From positions 620,001 to 684,000 of the forward strand of contig OZ255631.1 in NCBI GenBank assembly GCA_965276835.1: a DNA stretch of 64,000 bases, given 5' to 3'. A program made the position numbers and the translations under genes. This document shows positions 33,147 through 40,689 of the stretch, in pieces. This DNA is from BOG-932 sp965276835 (GTDB taxonomy: Bacteria > Pseudomonadota > Alphaproteobacteria > BOG-932 > Roseiterribacteraceae). A model generated the notes under the pieces. It worked only from the letters and a program-made list of their open reading frames with translations, ran no database searches and was not told the origin of the DNA. Each line of letters opens with the position of its first letter. The first letter of the stretch is position 1.

Positions 33147-33637
33147 TCTCTAACGAACTGCATGAATTCGATGACCACCCCGTCGGGGTCGGCGCAGCAG
33201 AAGACATATTGGCGGGAGCCGCCCATGTCGATCAGGCCCGGTTCGCTATAGACGTCATAGCCGCCGGCCTTCAGCGCGTCGTGGAGCGCCTGAGCATCGC
33301 GGATTTTCAGGCAGATGCGGGCGATGCCCAGATGGGTCAGGTTGCGCTTACCCGGGCTTTCAGACACCGGATCCTTCCATTCGATCAGATCCAGCCGCGT
33401 CGACCACGGGTCATCGCCCAGCATCAGGAAGGTGGCACGGCCATGGATACGCGCGGGCAGGCGGAACAGGGGGCCGAGCCCGATGTCGCCGAAGGTGCGG
33501 CCTTCGTCGGCCGCGCTGAAATCCAGATATTCGGTGAAGCCGATCGTCTTGTAGAAGGCGAGCGAGCGGTCGAAATCGCTGCAGTTCACATTGACGTGGA
33601 AGATCTGCAGAGCGTTGGGTTTTTCAGCGTTGGACAA
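33143..33637 (-). CDS. VOC family protein (glyoxalase/dioxygenase fold)
   Basis: A 164-residue vicinal-oxygen-chelate protein with two beta-alpha-beta-beta-beta modules: ALQIFHVNVNCSDFDRSLAF at the N-terminus and HLGIARICLKIRDAQALHDA in the second half, ending YVFCCADPDGVVIEFMQF. Metal-ligand candidates are His14 and the Glu near the end (VIEF). Members include glyoxalases, extradiol dioxygenases and epimerases. First gene of the operon with the small protein and CoA ligase, so it may act on the same acid or its CoA ester. Repeat R3 separates it from the enoyl-CoA hydratase operon. Confidence 0.87.
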   Translation of the reverse strand: MSNAEKPNALQIFHVNVNCSDFDRSLAFYKTIGFTEYLDFSAADEGRTFGDIGLGPLFRLPARIHGRATFLMLGDDPWSTRLDLIEWKDPVSESPGKRNLTHLGIARICLKIRDAQALHDALKAGGYDVYSEPGLIDMGGSRQYVFCCADPDGVVIEFMQFVRE

Positions 33638-33656
33638 CGTTCCCTTATCCCCTTTT

Positions 33657-33745
33657 CGTCATGGCCGGACTTGATCCGGCCATCCACGTCATATTGCGCA
33701 GGTGGCCCCACGTGGATGCCCGGGTCAAGCCCGGGCATGACGGTG
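33657..33745. repeat. Extragenic palindromic repeat, copy R3
   Basis: Compact copy of about 90 bases: CGTCATGGCCGGACTTGATC then CGGCCATCCACGTC at the left, and CACGTGGATGCCCGGGTCAA then GCCCGGGCATGACGG at the right. The two halves are each palindromic and mutually inverted. Located between two minus-strand operons. Confidence 0.85.
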
Positions 33746-33763
33746 TTTGGGGCGAGGAGCGGA

Positions 33764-34558
33764 TTAGCTGCCCGTAAACTTCGCTGACCGCTTCTCGCGA
33801 AAGCTCGCCACGCCCTCGGCCGCATCCTCGGACTCGAACAACCGCGCCTGCACCGGGCCGAATTCCATCGCCGCCGCCTCGGGGCCGTAAAGCACCGCCT
33901 TGCGGGCGTTCGTGACCGTGGCCTGCACCGCCAGCGGTGCCTGCGCGGCAATCTTTTCGGCGAGTTCCAAGGCGCGGTCCAGTTGCCGGCCCGGCTCGAC
34001 CACCTCCTGCACCAGTCCGAGGCGGAAAGCCGTGGCGCTGTCGAACTCGTCGCCGGTCAGCAGGTAGCGCATGGCGTTGCCCCAGCCGGCGCGTTCGACG
34101 ATGCGGATGGTGGCGCCGTGATTGGCGAAGATGCCGCGCTTCACCTCGATCTGGCCGAAGCGGCAGTCGCTGGCGGCGATCACGATGTCGGCGGCCAGCA
34201 TCAGTTCGATGGTGATAGTGAAGCAGATGCCCTGCACCGCGCAGACCACCGGCTTGGTGCGGAGCGGCGGGAACAGGTCGAACGGGTCGGTCAGGCCGGC
34301 CGGCGTCAGATGTAGCCCCTGCTTGAACTTATCCTGCAGCTGGTCGAGTTGGATACCGGCGGAGAAATGCGGGCCGAAGGCGTGCAGCACGCCGACGCGT
34401 ATCTCGGGATCCCTCTCCAGCCTCTCATAAGCCTCGGCCAGTTCGTTCAGCATCTTCTCACTCATGCCGTTGAACTTGGCGACCCGGTCCAGGCCCATCA
34501 GCAGGACGTGGCCGTTTTGTTCGACGACGATGCGGCCATTGGGATCGGTATCGGTCAT
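33764..34558 (-). CDS. Enoyl-CoA hydratase/isomerase family protein
   Basis: A 264-residue crotonase-fold enzyme. The oxyanion-hole blocks are FGPHFSAGIQLDQL (about residue 65) and AVQGICFTITIELMLAADIV (about residues 105-125), followed by RFGQIEVKRGIFANHGATIR. GIQL in place of the usual GADL and ICFTIT in place of GxxxGGG suggest a variant acyl group or reaction within the superfamily. The ATG at 34558 overlaps the P450 stop by four bases, so the two are co-translated. A much longer ORF to 34831 runs through the P450 gene and is rejected. Confidence 0.88.
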   Translation of the reverse strand: MTDTDPNGRIVVEQNGHVLLMGLDRVAKFNGMSEKMLNELAEAYERLERDPEIRVGVLHAFGPHFSAGIQLDQLQDKFKQGLHLTPAGLTDPFDLFPPLRTKPVVCAVQGICFTITIELMLAADIVIAASDCRFGQIEVKRGIFANHGATIRIVERAGWGNAMRYLLTGDEFDSATAFRLGLVQEVVEPGRQLDRALELAEKIAAQAPLAVQATVTNARKAVLYGPEAAAMEFGPVQARLFESEDAAEGVASFREKRSAKFTGS

Positions 34559-35772
34559 GCGGGATTCCAGGCAAGGGGCAGGGTGGTGAGCGACAGCGTG
34601 CCGCCGGACGAGGCTTCGACCGTGGCGCCTTCGGGCACATGCAGGCCAGGCAGGCGGGGCAGCAGTTCCTCGACCATGATGCGCAGTTCCAGCCGCGCCA
34701 GATAGGCGCCGGGGCAGATATGGATGCCGGCGCCGAAGGCGCAGTGGCTGTCGGTCTCGGGGCGCGCGAAGTCGACGAGCTCGGGATTGGCGAAGGCGGT
34801 CGGGTCCAGCCCGGCGATGGGCGTCGAGCACAGGATCATGTCGCCGGCCTTCATCGCCACGCCGTGATAGTCGCAGTCGTCGCGCACGACGCGGGCGATG
34901 TTGGCGATGCCGAAGCGACGCAGCAGCTCCTCGATCGCCGGCTTGATCAATTTGGGATCGTCGAGCAATTGCTGCCGGTGGCCGGGGTTCTCGGCGAGGA
35001 AGCGCATGACATGGGTCATCTGTGCGGTCACCGTATCCAGCCCGCCCAGGAACAGCATCATCCAGATCGAGATCATCTCACCCTTGGTGAGCTTCCGCCC
35101 GTCGACTTCTGCCTCCAGCATCGCCGGCAGCATGTGGCCGCCGGCTTTAGCCGGGCTTGCTAGCCGTTCGTCGAGCCAGCCGTCGAAATAGGCGGCCAGG
35201 TCACGGAAGGCCGCGGTACCTTCCTCCGGCGTTTCCGGGCGGAAGACGCCACGTACCCAGGGCATGAACATCTCCCGCCGGTCGAGCGGCAGGTCCATCA
35301 TGCGCAGGAACAGATCGACCGGCATCGGCTGTGCAAAGCTGGGGACGAAATCGCACTGGCCGTCGGGCACGACTTTATCCGCCCAGGCCCGCACCAGCGC
35401 CCGCGCGTCGTCTTCCAGCGAGGCTAGCGCACGGGGCGAGAACATCTTCTGCGCCAGGAATTTGCGGTACTTGGCGTGGTCCGGCGGGTCGATATTGTTG
35501 GGGATCAGCGGCGGCGCGCCGGGGATCTTGGGGATCGTGACATATTGGTTGGAGAACAGGTCGTGGCGGCGGAACGTCTCCTCCACGATGTCGTTGCGGT
35601 TCGCCACCCAGTGGCCGCCCAGATCGGGCGTCCAGAACAGGTCCGGCTTGTCCGACAGGCTGCGGATCAGGCCCCACGGATCGGTCCGCATTTGGGGCGC
35701 GCGCCGAAAGTCGAAGCGGACGACCCGGTCGGCCGGCACGTGGGCGGGAATGCTCAGCGCGCCATCCGCCAT
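34555..35772 (-). CDS. Cytochrome P450
   Basis: A 405-residue soluble bacterial P450. The haem-binding block FGAGIHICPGAYLARLE places the thiolate at Cys353. The I-helix oxygen-activation motif is LGGLDTVTA (about residue 238) and the K-helix ExxR is EELLRR (about residue 277). Hydroxylates an unactivated carbon using O2 and electrons from a ferredoxin system not present here. The ATG at 35772 follows the stop of the flavin oxidoreductase by two bases. In a cluster with an enoyl-CoA hydratase and CoA ligase it probably acts on a terpenoid, steroid or similar CoA-processed compound; this is inference. Confidence 0.93.
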   Translation of the reverse strand: MADGALSIPAHVPADRVVRFDFRRAPQMRTDPWGLIRSLSDKPDLFWTPDLGGHWVANRNDIVEETFRRHDLFSNQYVTIPKIPGAPPLIPNNIDPPDHAKYRKFLAQKMFSPRALASLEDDARALVRAWADKVVPDGQCDFVPSFAQPMPVDLFLRMMDLPLDRREMFMPWVRGVFRPETPEEGTAAFRDLAAYFDGWLDERLASPAKAGGHMLPAMLEAEVDGRKLTKGEMISIWMMLFLGGLDTVTAQMTHVMRFLAENPGHRQQLLDDPKLIKPAIEELLRRFGIANIARVVRDDCDYHGVAMKAGDMILCSTPIAGLDPTAFANPELVDFARPETDSHCAFGAGIHICPGAYLARLELRIMVEELLPRLPGLHVPEGATVEASSGGTLSLTTLPLAWNPA

Positions 35773-35774
35773 GA

Positions 35775-36752
35775 TCAGGCTGTCGGCGTGTGTTGCGTTT
35801 CGAGCTCGCCGGCCGCCTTGGCGATTGCCCCACGATATTCCGCGGCAAGGCGGCCGCACAATTCGGCGGTCGGCAGGATATCGTCGATGCCGCCGACGCC
35901 CTGGCCGGCGGACCAGATGTCCCTCCACACCTTGGCCTCGCCTTCCAGATGCAGCGCGCTGTTGGCGTCGACGGTCAGATTGTCCGGATCGCGGCCTGAG
36001 GCTGCGATCGAGGCGCGCATGAAGTTGGCATTCACGCCGCTGATCGCCGGGGTATAGACGATGTCCGTCGCGTCGCTGTCGACGATCATCTGCTTGAAAC
36101 CCTGCTGCGCCATCGCCTCGTCCGTGGCGATGAAGCGGGTGCCCAGATAGGCGAAGTCGGCGCCCATCATACGGGCGGCGGCGACTTCATGGCCGTGGCT
36201 CATGACGCCTGACAGGATGATCGTGCCTTTGAAGAACTGGCGGATTTCCGAGACCATCGCGAAGGGGCTCAGCGTTCCGGCATGGCCGCCGGCGCCGGCG
36301 GCCACCGCGATCAGCCCGTCGACCCCGGCCTCGGCCGCCTTGCGGGCATGCTTCATGTTGATGACGTCGTGGAACACCAGCCCGCCATAGCTATGGGCAG
36401 CCTCGACCACCTCACGCGCGGCACCCAGCGAGGTAATGATCAGCGGCACCTTGTGCTTGACCGTCGTGGCGATGTCGGCCTGCAGGCGCGAATTGCTCTT
36501 ATGGACGACGATATTGACCCCGAACGGCGGGGCCTTCTTGCCGGTTTCCGCTTCCCAGGCGGCGAGCCGCTGCTGGATCTCGGTCAGCCATTCCTCATAG
36601 CCCTCGTTCGTGCGCTGGTTGAGGGCGGGGAAGGTGCCGACCATGCCGCCCTTGCAGGTCTCGACGACCAGATCGGGACCGGACACCAGGAACATCGGCG
36701 CGGCGATGACGGGGGCCGACAAGGTTCCTGCGAATTGACTGGGGATAGGCAC
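35775..36752 (-). CDS. Nitronate monooxygenase-like flavin oxidoreductase
   Basis: A 325-residue FMN-dependent TIM-barrel enzyme of the 2-nitropropane dioxygenase/NMO family: PVIAAPMFLVSGPDLVVET near the start, then FGVNIVVHKSN, a phosphate-binding region VAAGAGGHAGTLSPF and GADFAYLGTRFIA. Members oxidise nitronates or act as enoyl-type reductases/isomerases in lipid clusters. I start it at the GTG at 36752 (CGGAG five bases before), giving PIPSQFAGTLSAPVI; the ORF to 36842 has an unlikely N-terminus. First gene of a tight NMO-P450-hydratase operon. Confidence 0.86.
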   Translation of the reverse strand: MPIPSQFAGTLSAPVIAAPMFLVSGPDLVVETCKGGMVGTFPALNQRTNEGYEEWLTEIQQRLAAWEAETGKKAPPFGVNIVVHKSNSRLQADIATTVKHKVPLIITSLGAAREVVEAAHSYGGLVFHDVINMKHARKAAEAGVDGLIAVAAGAGGHAGTLSPFAMVSEIRQFFKGTIILSGVMSHGHEVAAARMMGADFAYLGTRFIATDEAMAQQGFKQMIVDSDATDIVYTPAISGVNANFMRASIAASGRDPDNLTVDANSALHLEGEAKVWRDIWSAGQGVGGIDDILPTAELCGRLAAEYRGAIAKAAGELETQHTPTA

Positions 36753-36781
36753 GGTTGCTCCGGGGAGATGAACAAGAGTTT

Positions 36782-36938
36782 TTAGCCACAGCACATCCAA
36801 AGGATGTTTTTTAACACACCTAAGCTGCCTTCGGCAGCGCACAGATTACACAGATGATATTTTCGCTGCGCGGCCTTAATCGCCGAAGGCGAAACCGCTT
36901 GGATTCAATCTGTGAAAATCTGTGTCATCTGTGGCTAA
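36782..36938. repeat. Nested palindromic intergenic element (CACAGATTA type), copy C
   Basis: TTAGCCACAG (36782-36791) and CTGTGGCTAA (36929-36938) are perfect inverted ends. Inside are ACAGATTACACAGATGA against a partly complementary CAATCTGTGAAAATCTGTGT, and a small GCTGCCTTCGGCAGC hairpin. It lies between the amidohydrolase and NMO genes. Words of the same kind occur in elements A and B and at 38645-38682. Confidence 0.7.
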
Positions 36939-36962
36939 TCATTCTTGGTTCTGCCCCTTCTA

Positions 36963-38456
36963 TCAGGCCGCGACAAGCTCCTTGGACAGTTTCGCGTAGT
37001 GGTCCTCGACGCGGGTGCCCTTGAAGAAGTCCTTGTTCAAGGTGGAGTAGAACTGCGCCGGGAAGGAGAAGGTGAAGTCGCGGAAGTCTTCTTCCGTGAT
37101 GTGCTTGTGGCGCACCAGCTCCCACGATTCGCTGAGGATCCCGGTCATGTCGCTGACATCCCAGTGGCCGGCGTCGGAGCTGAACATCGCCCGGATCCGC
37201 GAATGGCCGGGATTGAGCTTGCGGTTGAAGGCCCAGGCGATCGACGTGTCCTCCGCCTCGCAGCCGAAATAGAATTTCGGGACGAAGTTGTTGACGATAT
37301 CCATCTTCCGCTTGATCCCGCAGGCTGCCCACTCGTCGTAATATGGCGGCTCCGGCTCCAGCTTGGCGAAGCTTTCGGCCAGGCCCGGCGCATCCGGCGT
37401 GAAGACCTTGTCCTGATATTGCGAGAACATGTCCATCATCAGGCCGATATCGATTTTCGACGGGTCGAGATCGAAGATCGTCTCGGAATTGCGCTTCTCC
37501 CAATGCTCGATCAGGTCGTTCAGCAAGGTGACGGCCCAGCCCACGCCGCCCTCCAGCATGCCGAAGGCGAGTTCGGGGAAGCGGTGGGTGACGCCGCCCA
37601 GGAACAGGCCCTTGCAGAACGCCTCCATCGACGCGCCGAACGAGCCGATATGGTTGTACATATAGCTCGACCGCGACTGGCGCGAGTTCCAGCCCATGCC
37701 CGGCGAGTGCGACGACGGGACGATCTTGAGCTCGATGCACTTCGCCCAGAACGGGTCGTAGTCATAGTCGCTGTCAAGCCCCAGCACGTCGATGCGGGAA
37801 CCGGCGCGGCCGCCCCAGTTCACCGTCGCGCCCGACACGTCCTTGGGCGGGGTCAGCGGGCGGTGGACGATGCCGTTGATCATGATCGCCTTGAAGCCCA
37901 GGACCTTCACGGCATATTCCAGCTCGCGGATCGCCTCTTCCGGCGTGTGCATCGGAATCTGCGCGACCGGGGTCATGCGGTCGGCATAGGGCTTGTAGGC
38001 CTCGGCATAGAACTTGTTCAGCGACCGGCAGGTCGCCCAGCGCAACTCGGCATCGCCGATCGCGGTCGCGGTCAGCATGCGGCTGGGATACATGACGGCG
38101 AAATCGATGCCCATGTCGTCCAGGCGCTTGGCCATGAAACCGGGAATCTGCGCGGTGGCGCGGTCGATCGTATTGGCGGCGGGCAGCGTCCACCACGGCG
38201 GCCGCGACACGCCGGAGTTCTTCTTCTCGTCCTCCGTCAGCCGCGACCACGGGCGCAGCACCGTGTCGTCATAATCCATCCCGGCGCCCCCGGCCTCGAC
38301 CTTCTTCGCCAGGTCGGCCCCGGCCAACTCGCGGATCGATTCCACCAGGTATGGCTTCAGGATCGGCATGGTCTCGATATAGTGGCCGTCGGCATCGACG
38401 ACGGGATGGGGCAGGTTGGCGCGAACGTCGGCGGCCTTCAGCGATGAGCTGGTCAT
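36963..38456 (-). CDS. Amidohydrolase family protein (amidohydrolase 2 type)
   Basis: A 497-residue metal-dependent hydrolase/decarboxylase. The N-terminal metal motif is VDADGHYIE (Asp21, Asp23, His25), in place of DxHxH. IPMHTPEEAIRELEYAVKVL (about residues 168-187), SHSPGMGW and FSSDAGHWDVSD near the end (His in GH as further metal ligand) are characteristic of the ACMSD-like amidohydrolase 2 group, often found in aromatic or terpenoid degradation. Same strand as, and 210 bases before, the NMO-P450 operon; the gene at 39240 lies upstream in the same direction. Confidence 0.87.
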   Translation of the reverse strand: MTSSSLKAADVRANLPHPVVDADGHYIETMPILKPYLVESIRELAGADLAKKVEAGGAGMDYDDTVLRPWSRLTEDEKKNSGVSRPPWWTLPAANTIDRATAQIPGFMAKRLDDMGIDFAVMYPSRMLTATAIGDAELRWATCRSLNKFYAEAYKPYADRMTPVAQIPMHTPEEAIRELEYAVKVLGFKAIMINGIVHRPLTPPKDVSGATVNWGGRAGSRIDVLGLDSDYDYDPFWAKCIELKIVPSSHSPGMGWNSRQSRSSYMYNHIGSFGASMEAFCKGLFLGGVTHRFPELAFGMLEGGVGWAVTLLNDLIEHWEKRNSETIFDLDPSKIDIGLMMDMFSQYQDKVFTPDAPGLAESFAKLEPEPPYYDEWAACGIKRKMDIVNNFVPKFYFGCEAEDTSIAWAFNRKLNPGHSRIRAMFSSDAGHWDVSDMTGILSESWELVRHKHITEEDFRDFTFSFPAQFYSTLNKDFFKGTRVEDHYAKLSKELVAA

Positions 38457-38533
38457 GTTGGGTTACCTTCTAATAGCGTGTTGTTGGTGGGCCTGAAGCC
38501 CGTTTTGAATTCCATGTCTCTCCACTCCCCCAC

Positions 38534-38622
38534 CGTCATGCCCGGACTTGATCCGGCCATTCACGTCATGTGGCGCCGGCGGAACCACGTGGATGGCCGG
38601 GTCAAGCCCGGCCATCCACGGT
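38534..38622. repeat. Extragenic palindromic repeat, copy R4
   Basis: CGTCATGCCCGGACTTGATC then CGGCCATTCACGTC at the left and CCACGTGGATGGCCGGGTCA then AGCCCGGCCATCCACGG at the right. Right after it (38645-38682) stands a half element of the other family: AATCTGCGTAAATCTGTGTA then ATCTGTGGCTA. Confidence 0.8.
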
Positions 38623-38688
38623 AGTGAGTGGGCGGAAGCAGCGGAAAAATCTGCGTAAATCTGTGTAATCTGTGGCTACATTCCGGAA

Positions 38689-39240
38689 TCAAGCCGCGCT
38701 GCGGTTCTCCGACGCCTTCCGGATCGCGTCCTTGTCCGACGTGTACCGGGCGCGGTAGGCCGCCTCCGTCACCTTCGGCATCACCGCCTCGATCGTCGCC
38801 AAGTCCACGGCGGCGGCCACGTCCTCAGCCCCGGCATGGGTCAGCATCGCCGGCAGGCGGGTGCGGATGCGCTCCAGCGCCCAGGCCAGCGGGTCGCCGT
38901 CGACCACCGGGTCGACATGCAGCACATGGTTGGTCTTCTTGCGCCAGCCGACATAGTGATAATGCGGCTCCTCCTGGAAGCAGTCGAACCGCAGATGCTC
39001 CAGCAGCTGGCCGTCCTGCATGGCGTGGATGTGCAGCGACACGCCGCAATCGTCGATCTCCGTGATCTTGCCCGTCTCGCCGCCCGACGAGGCCATCAGG
39101 TTGATGCGGGCCACCGCGGCCACGGCATCGTTCAGCACGCGATATTCGACGCCGATGCGGATATTGCCGGCGTGAAAATACTCGGTATTCGCCTCCATCT
39201 CCGGGATCGGCATGCGGTCATAGCGGGTGATGTGGTCTGC
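38689..39240 (-). CDS. Conserved hypothetical protein next to amidohydrolase
   Basis: A 183-residue cytoplasmic protein that I cannot name. The sequence is histidine-, aspartate- and glutamate-rich in the middle: DCGVSLHIHAMQDGQLLEHL, RFDCFQEEPHYHYVGWRKKT, then HVLHVDPVVDGDPLAWALER. The pattern of HxH and HYHY on predicted beta strands would suit a metal or small-molecule site. I use the GTG at 39240 because GGAGGAGGAAAC lies five bases before it; the ORF could extend to 39291 without a ribosome site. It precedes the amidohydrolase on the same strand by 232 bases, with repeats between. Confidence 0.65.
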   Translation of the reverse strand, partial: ADHITRYDRMPIPEMEANTEYFHAGNIRIGVEYRVLNDAVAAVARINLMASSGGETGKITEIDDCGVSLHIHAMQDGQLLEHLRFDCFQEEPHYHYVGWRKKTNHVLHVDPVVDGDPLAWALERIRTRLPAMLTHAGAEDVAAAVDLATIEAVMPKVTEAAYRARYTSDKDAIRKASENRSAA

Positions 39241-39314
39241 CACGATGTTTCCTCCTCCATAAGTTCCCTCGCCCGAGCGGGGAATAACCATTCACCGGCT
39301 GCCACCAGCACGAC

Positions 39315-39443
39315 CGTCATGCCCGGACTTGATCCGGGCATCCACGTCAGGAAATGCGCGGCGGCACCGCGTGGATGGCCGGCCGGGCGCAAGGCGCCCT
39401 GCCAAACGATAATACGACCTGCGGTCGTGGCCCGGCCATGACG
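39315..39443. repeat. Extragenic palindromic repeat, copy R5
   Basis: The longest family member type, as R1 and R2: CGTCATGCCCGGACTTGATC then CGGGCATCCACGTC at the left; CGCGTGGATGGCCGGCCGGG inside; GTCGTGGCCCGGCCATGACG at the right. It occupies the gap between the unknown gene at 39240 and the VapBC module; 39241-39589 otherwise holds only one copy of the 26-base direct repeat. Confidence 0.8.
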
Positions 39444-39510
39444 AACTTATAAACTTGCGCGGTATTCTCTGATACCGGCGGCTCGGAAACACAATTGCTC
39501 ATTCGGCGAG

Positions 39511-39536
39511 CTTCCGATCTGCCGGCGGCATGGGTG
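39511..39536 (+). repeat. 26-base direct repeat, left copy, flanking VapBC
   Basis: CTTCCGATCTGCCGGCGGCA followed by TGGGTG, identical to 40341-40366. It lies 53 bases beyond the vapC end. The first ten bases equal the 3' end of common Illumina adapters, which is noted as a caution. Confidence 0.7.
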
Positions 39537-39589
39537 CCGGGCGACCTGTGGATGGCCGGCGCGCTGGCGGCTCCGGCCTTAGTCGAAGG

Positions 39590-39992
39590 CTATGGCGGCG
39601 AATGGAGTGCCGGTCGGATATCGGTCGCGGCGAAATCATTGCCTTTGAAGAGCAGGGGCAGGTCGCGCGTCTTGGCGAGCGCATATGCCATGCAGTCGAT
39701 GATGTTGAGCTGCGCTGTGTCCCTGCCCCTTGCCATAGCGCCTGAAGGCGTCGAAAGCCGCCTCGGCCATCGGCTCGTCGAACGGGACCACGGCAATTCC
39801 CGCGCGCTCAATCAGGTCATTCAGGATCGGAATGGAATGGCTGCCGCTCCGCGAAACCAGAATAATTTGCGTTTCCAATAACGTGGCGGCGGAAATCAGT
39901 CTTAATGGCGCAGAGGTGATCGCGTTACAGTAGACGCTGCTGTCGGGTTCTCCGGTGATGGCTGCGAAAATGGCCGATGTGTCGATGACCAT
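39590..39992 (-). pseudogene. vapC: VapC-type PIN toxin gene with one-base frameshift
   Basis: A PIN-domain ribonuclease toxin split by a frameshift. The first part starts at 39992 with MVIDTSAIFAAITGEPDSSV (first catalytic Asp4) and runs through ETQIILVSRSG and AEAAFDAFRRYGKG. The second part continues in another frame as DTAQLNIIDCMAYALAKTRD (the LNxxDC catalytic block) then LPLLFKGNDFAATDI. One extra G in the GGGG run near 39733 separates the frames; removing it gives 133 residues, the normal length. The start overlaps the antitoxin stop by one base. Inactive if the insertion is real; a sequencing error in the homopolymer is the alternative. Confidence 0.75.
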
Positions 39993-40240
39993 CAGTCCGG
40001 CAAGCCATCCGGGCCATAGCCGATTATGTCGGGAGACCGGCGGTCGAGAACCGGCAATTGGGCCAGGCGGTCGAAAAGGGCTTCGATCGCGGCTTTCTCA
40101 TCCGCGGGGCGCTGACGAGGCGTGCGCGCCAAGCGCTCTTCGATAGCGCGGACGACAGCGGTATCGATGTCTTCACCCGTCGCGATCGCAAGCTCGCGCG
40201 CCAGCGCATCCGCCTTCGGGGCATTGATTTCGAGGCTCAT
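39992..40240 (-). CDS. vapB: VapB-type antitoxin (PSK/Rv0623 type)
   Basis: An 82-residue antitoxin: MSLEINAPKADALARELAIA then TGEDIDTAVVRAIEERLAR is the ribbon-helix-helix-like N-terminus of the Rv0623/PSK antitoxins that pair with PIN toxins, followed by a basic, then acidic linker and the toxin-binding tail LPVLDRRSPDIIGYGPDGLP. The ATG at 40240 fits the family; a start at 40252 adds four residues. It overlaps the frameshifted vapC gene by one base. Intact ORF. Confidence 0.82.
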   Translation of the reverse strand: MSLEINAPKADALARELAIATGEDIDTAVVRAIEERLARTPRQRPADEKAAIEALFDRLAQLPVLDRRSPDIIGYGPDGLPD

Positions 40241-40340
40241 GACCGTTCCCAAAATTCAAGCCATTCAGCCTGAATATACGCCTCCAAGGGCCAGAGTGAA
40301 ACTGGGCCGCGCCGACGATGACAAGTGCTGAAAAGCGCGC

Positions 40341-40366
40341 CTTCCGATCTGCCGGCGGCATGGGTG
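40341..40366 (+). repeat. 26-base direct repeat, right copy, flanking VapBC
   Basis: Identical to 39511-39536. It stands 100 bases upstream of the vapB start, so the two copies bracket the module exactly, 830 bases apart and in the same orientation. Confidence 0.7.
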
Positions 40367-40405
40367 GGGGCGTAGGTTACCGGGTGCTAACTTCATGGTT
40401 GAAAT

Positions 40406-40426
40406 ATATTAGCTATAAGCTAATAT
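40406..40426 (+). promoter_or_regulatory. Palindromic operator at the RelE/Xre start
   Basis: ATATTAGCT (40406-40414) and AGCTAATAT (40418-40426) are a perfect nine-base inverted repeat with spacer ATA, ending five bases before the toxin ATG. It lies where the Xre-type antitoxin should bind for autoregulation. Bound protein would also cover the ribosome entry region, and no separate ribosome site is visible. Confidence 0.6.
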
Positions 40427-40431
40427 CTCGT

Positions 40432-40689
40432 ATGTACTCGGTTGAGATCACACGCGACGCGATCAAGGCTCTTCGGAAGATGCCGAGGAACGTTGCCACC
40501 TTGATCCGCGAGAAGATCGGCGCCCTGGCAATCAACCCCTATGCGCCGAACAATAACGTGAAGAAGCTGAAGGGAGCGGACGACTATCGGCTTCGCGTCG
40601 GCGACTGGAGGGTCGTCTACACCCTGAAAGATGATCGCCTCGTTATCGTGGTGATTCGTATTGCTCCAAGAGGAGGCGTTTATGATTAA
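40432..40689 (+). CDS. RelE/HigB-type toxin
   Basis: An 85-residue mRNA-interferase-fold toxin: MYSVEITRDAIKALRKMPRN at the start, then a helix VATLIREKIGALAINPYAPN, LKGADDYRLRVGDWRVVYTL and LVIVVIRIAPRGGVYD. The basic residues of the RVGDWRVVY strand and the C-terminal RxxxY-like end match the RelE superfamily. The reading frame is intact, unlike the two other toxins in the window. It comes first and overlaps the Xre antitoxin by eight bases, the toxin-first order of HigBA-like modules. An in-frame start at 40318 is rejected because it would translate through the operator. Confidence 0.88.
   Translation: MYSVEITRDAIKALRKMPRNVATLIREKIGALAINPYAPNNNVKKLKGADDYRLRVGDWRVVYTLKDDRLVIVVIRIAPRGGVYD

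Noticed and set aside
28852..39240. Secondary-metabolite biosynthetic cluster
   Set aside because: P450, SDR and CoA ligase genes are present, but there is no core synthase (PKS, NRPS, terpene cyclase) or tailoring pattern; catabolism fits better.
39511..39520. Illumina adapter remnant as explanation for the direct repeat
   Set aside because: Only ten bases match the adapter, and the identity between copies continues for 16 more bases. Kept as a caution, not as the main reading.
39495..39881. Plus-strand ORF over the VapC region
   Set aside because: Antisense to the recognisable PIN toxin and starts inside repeat DNA.
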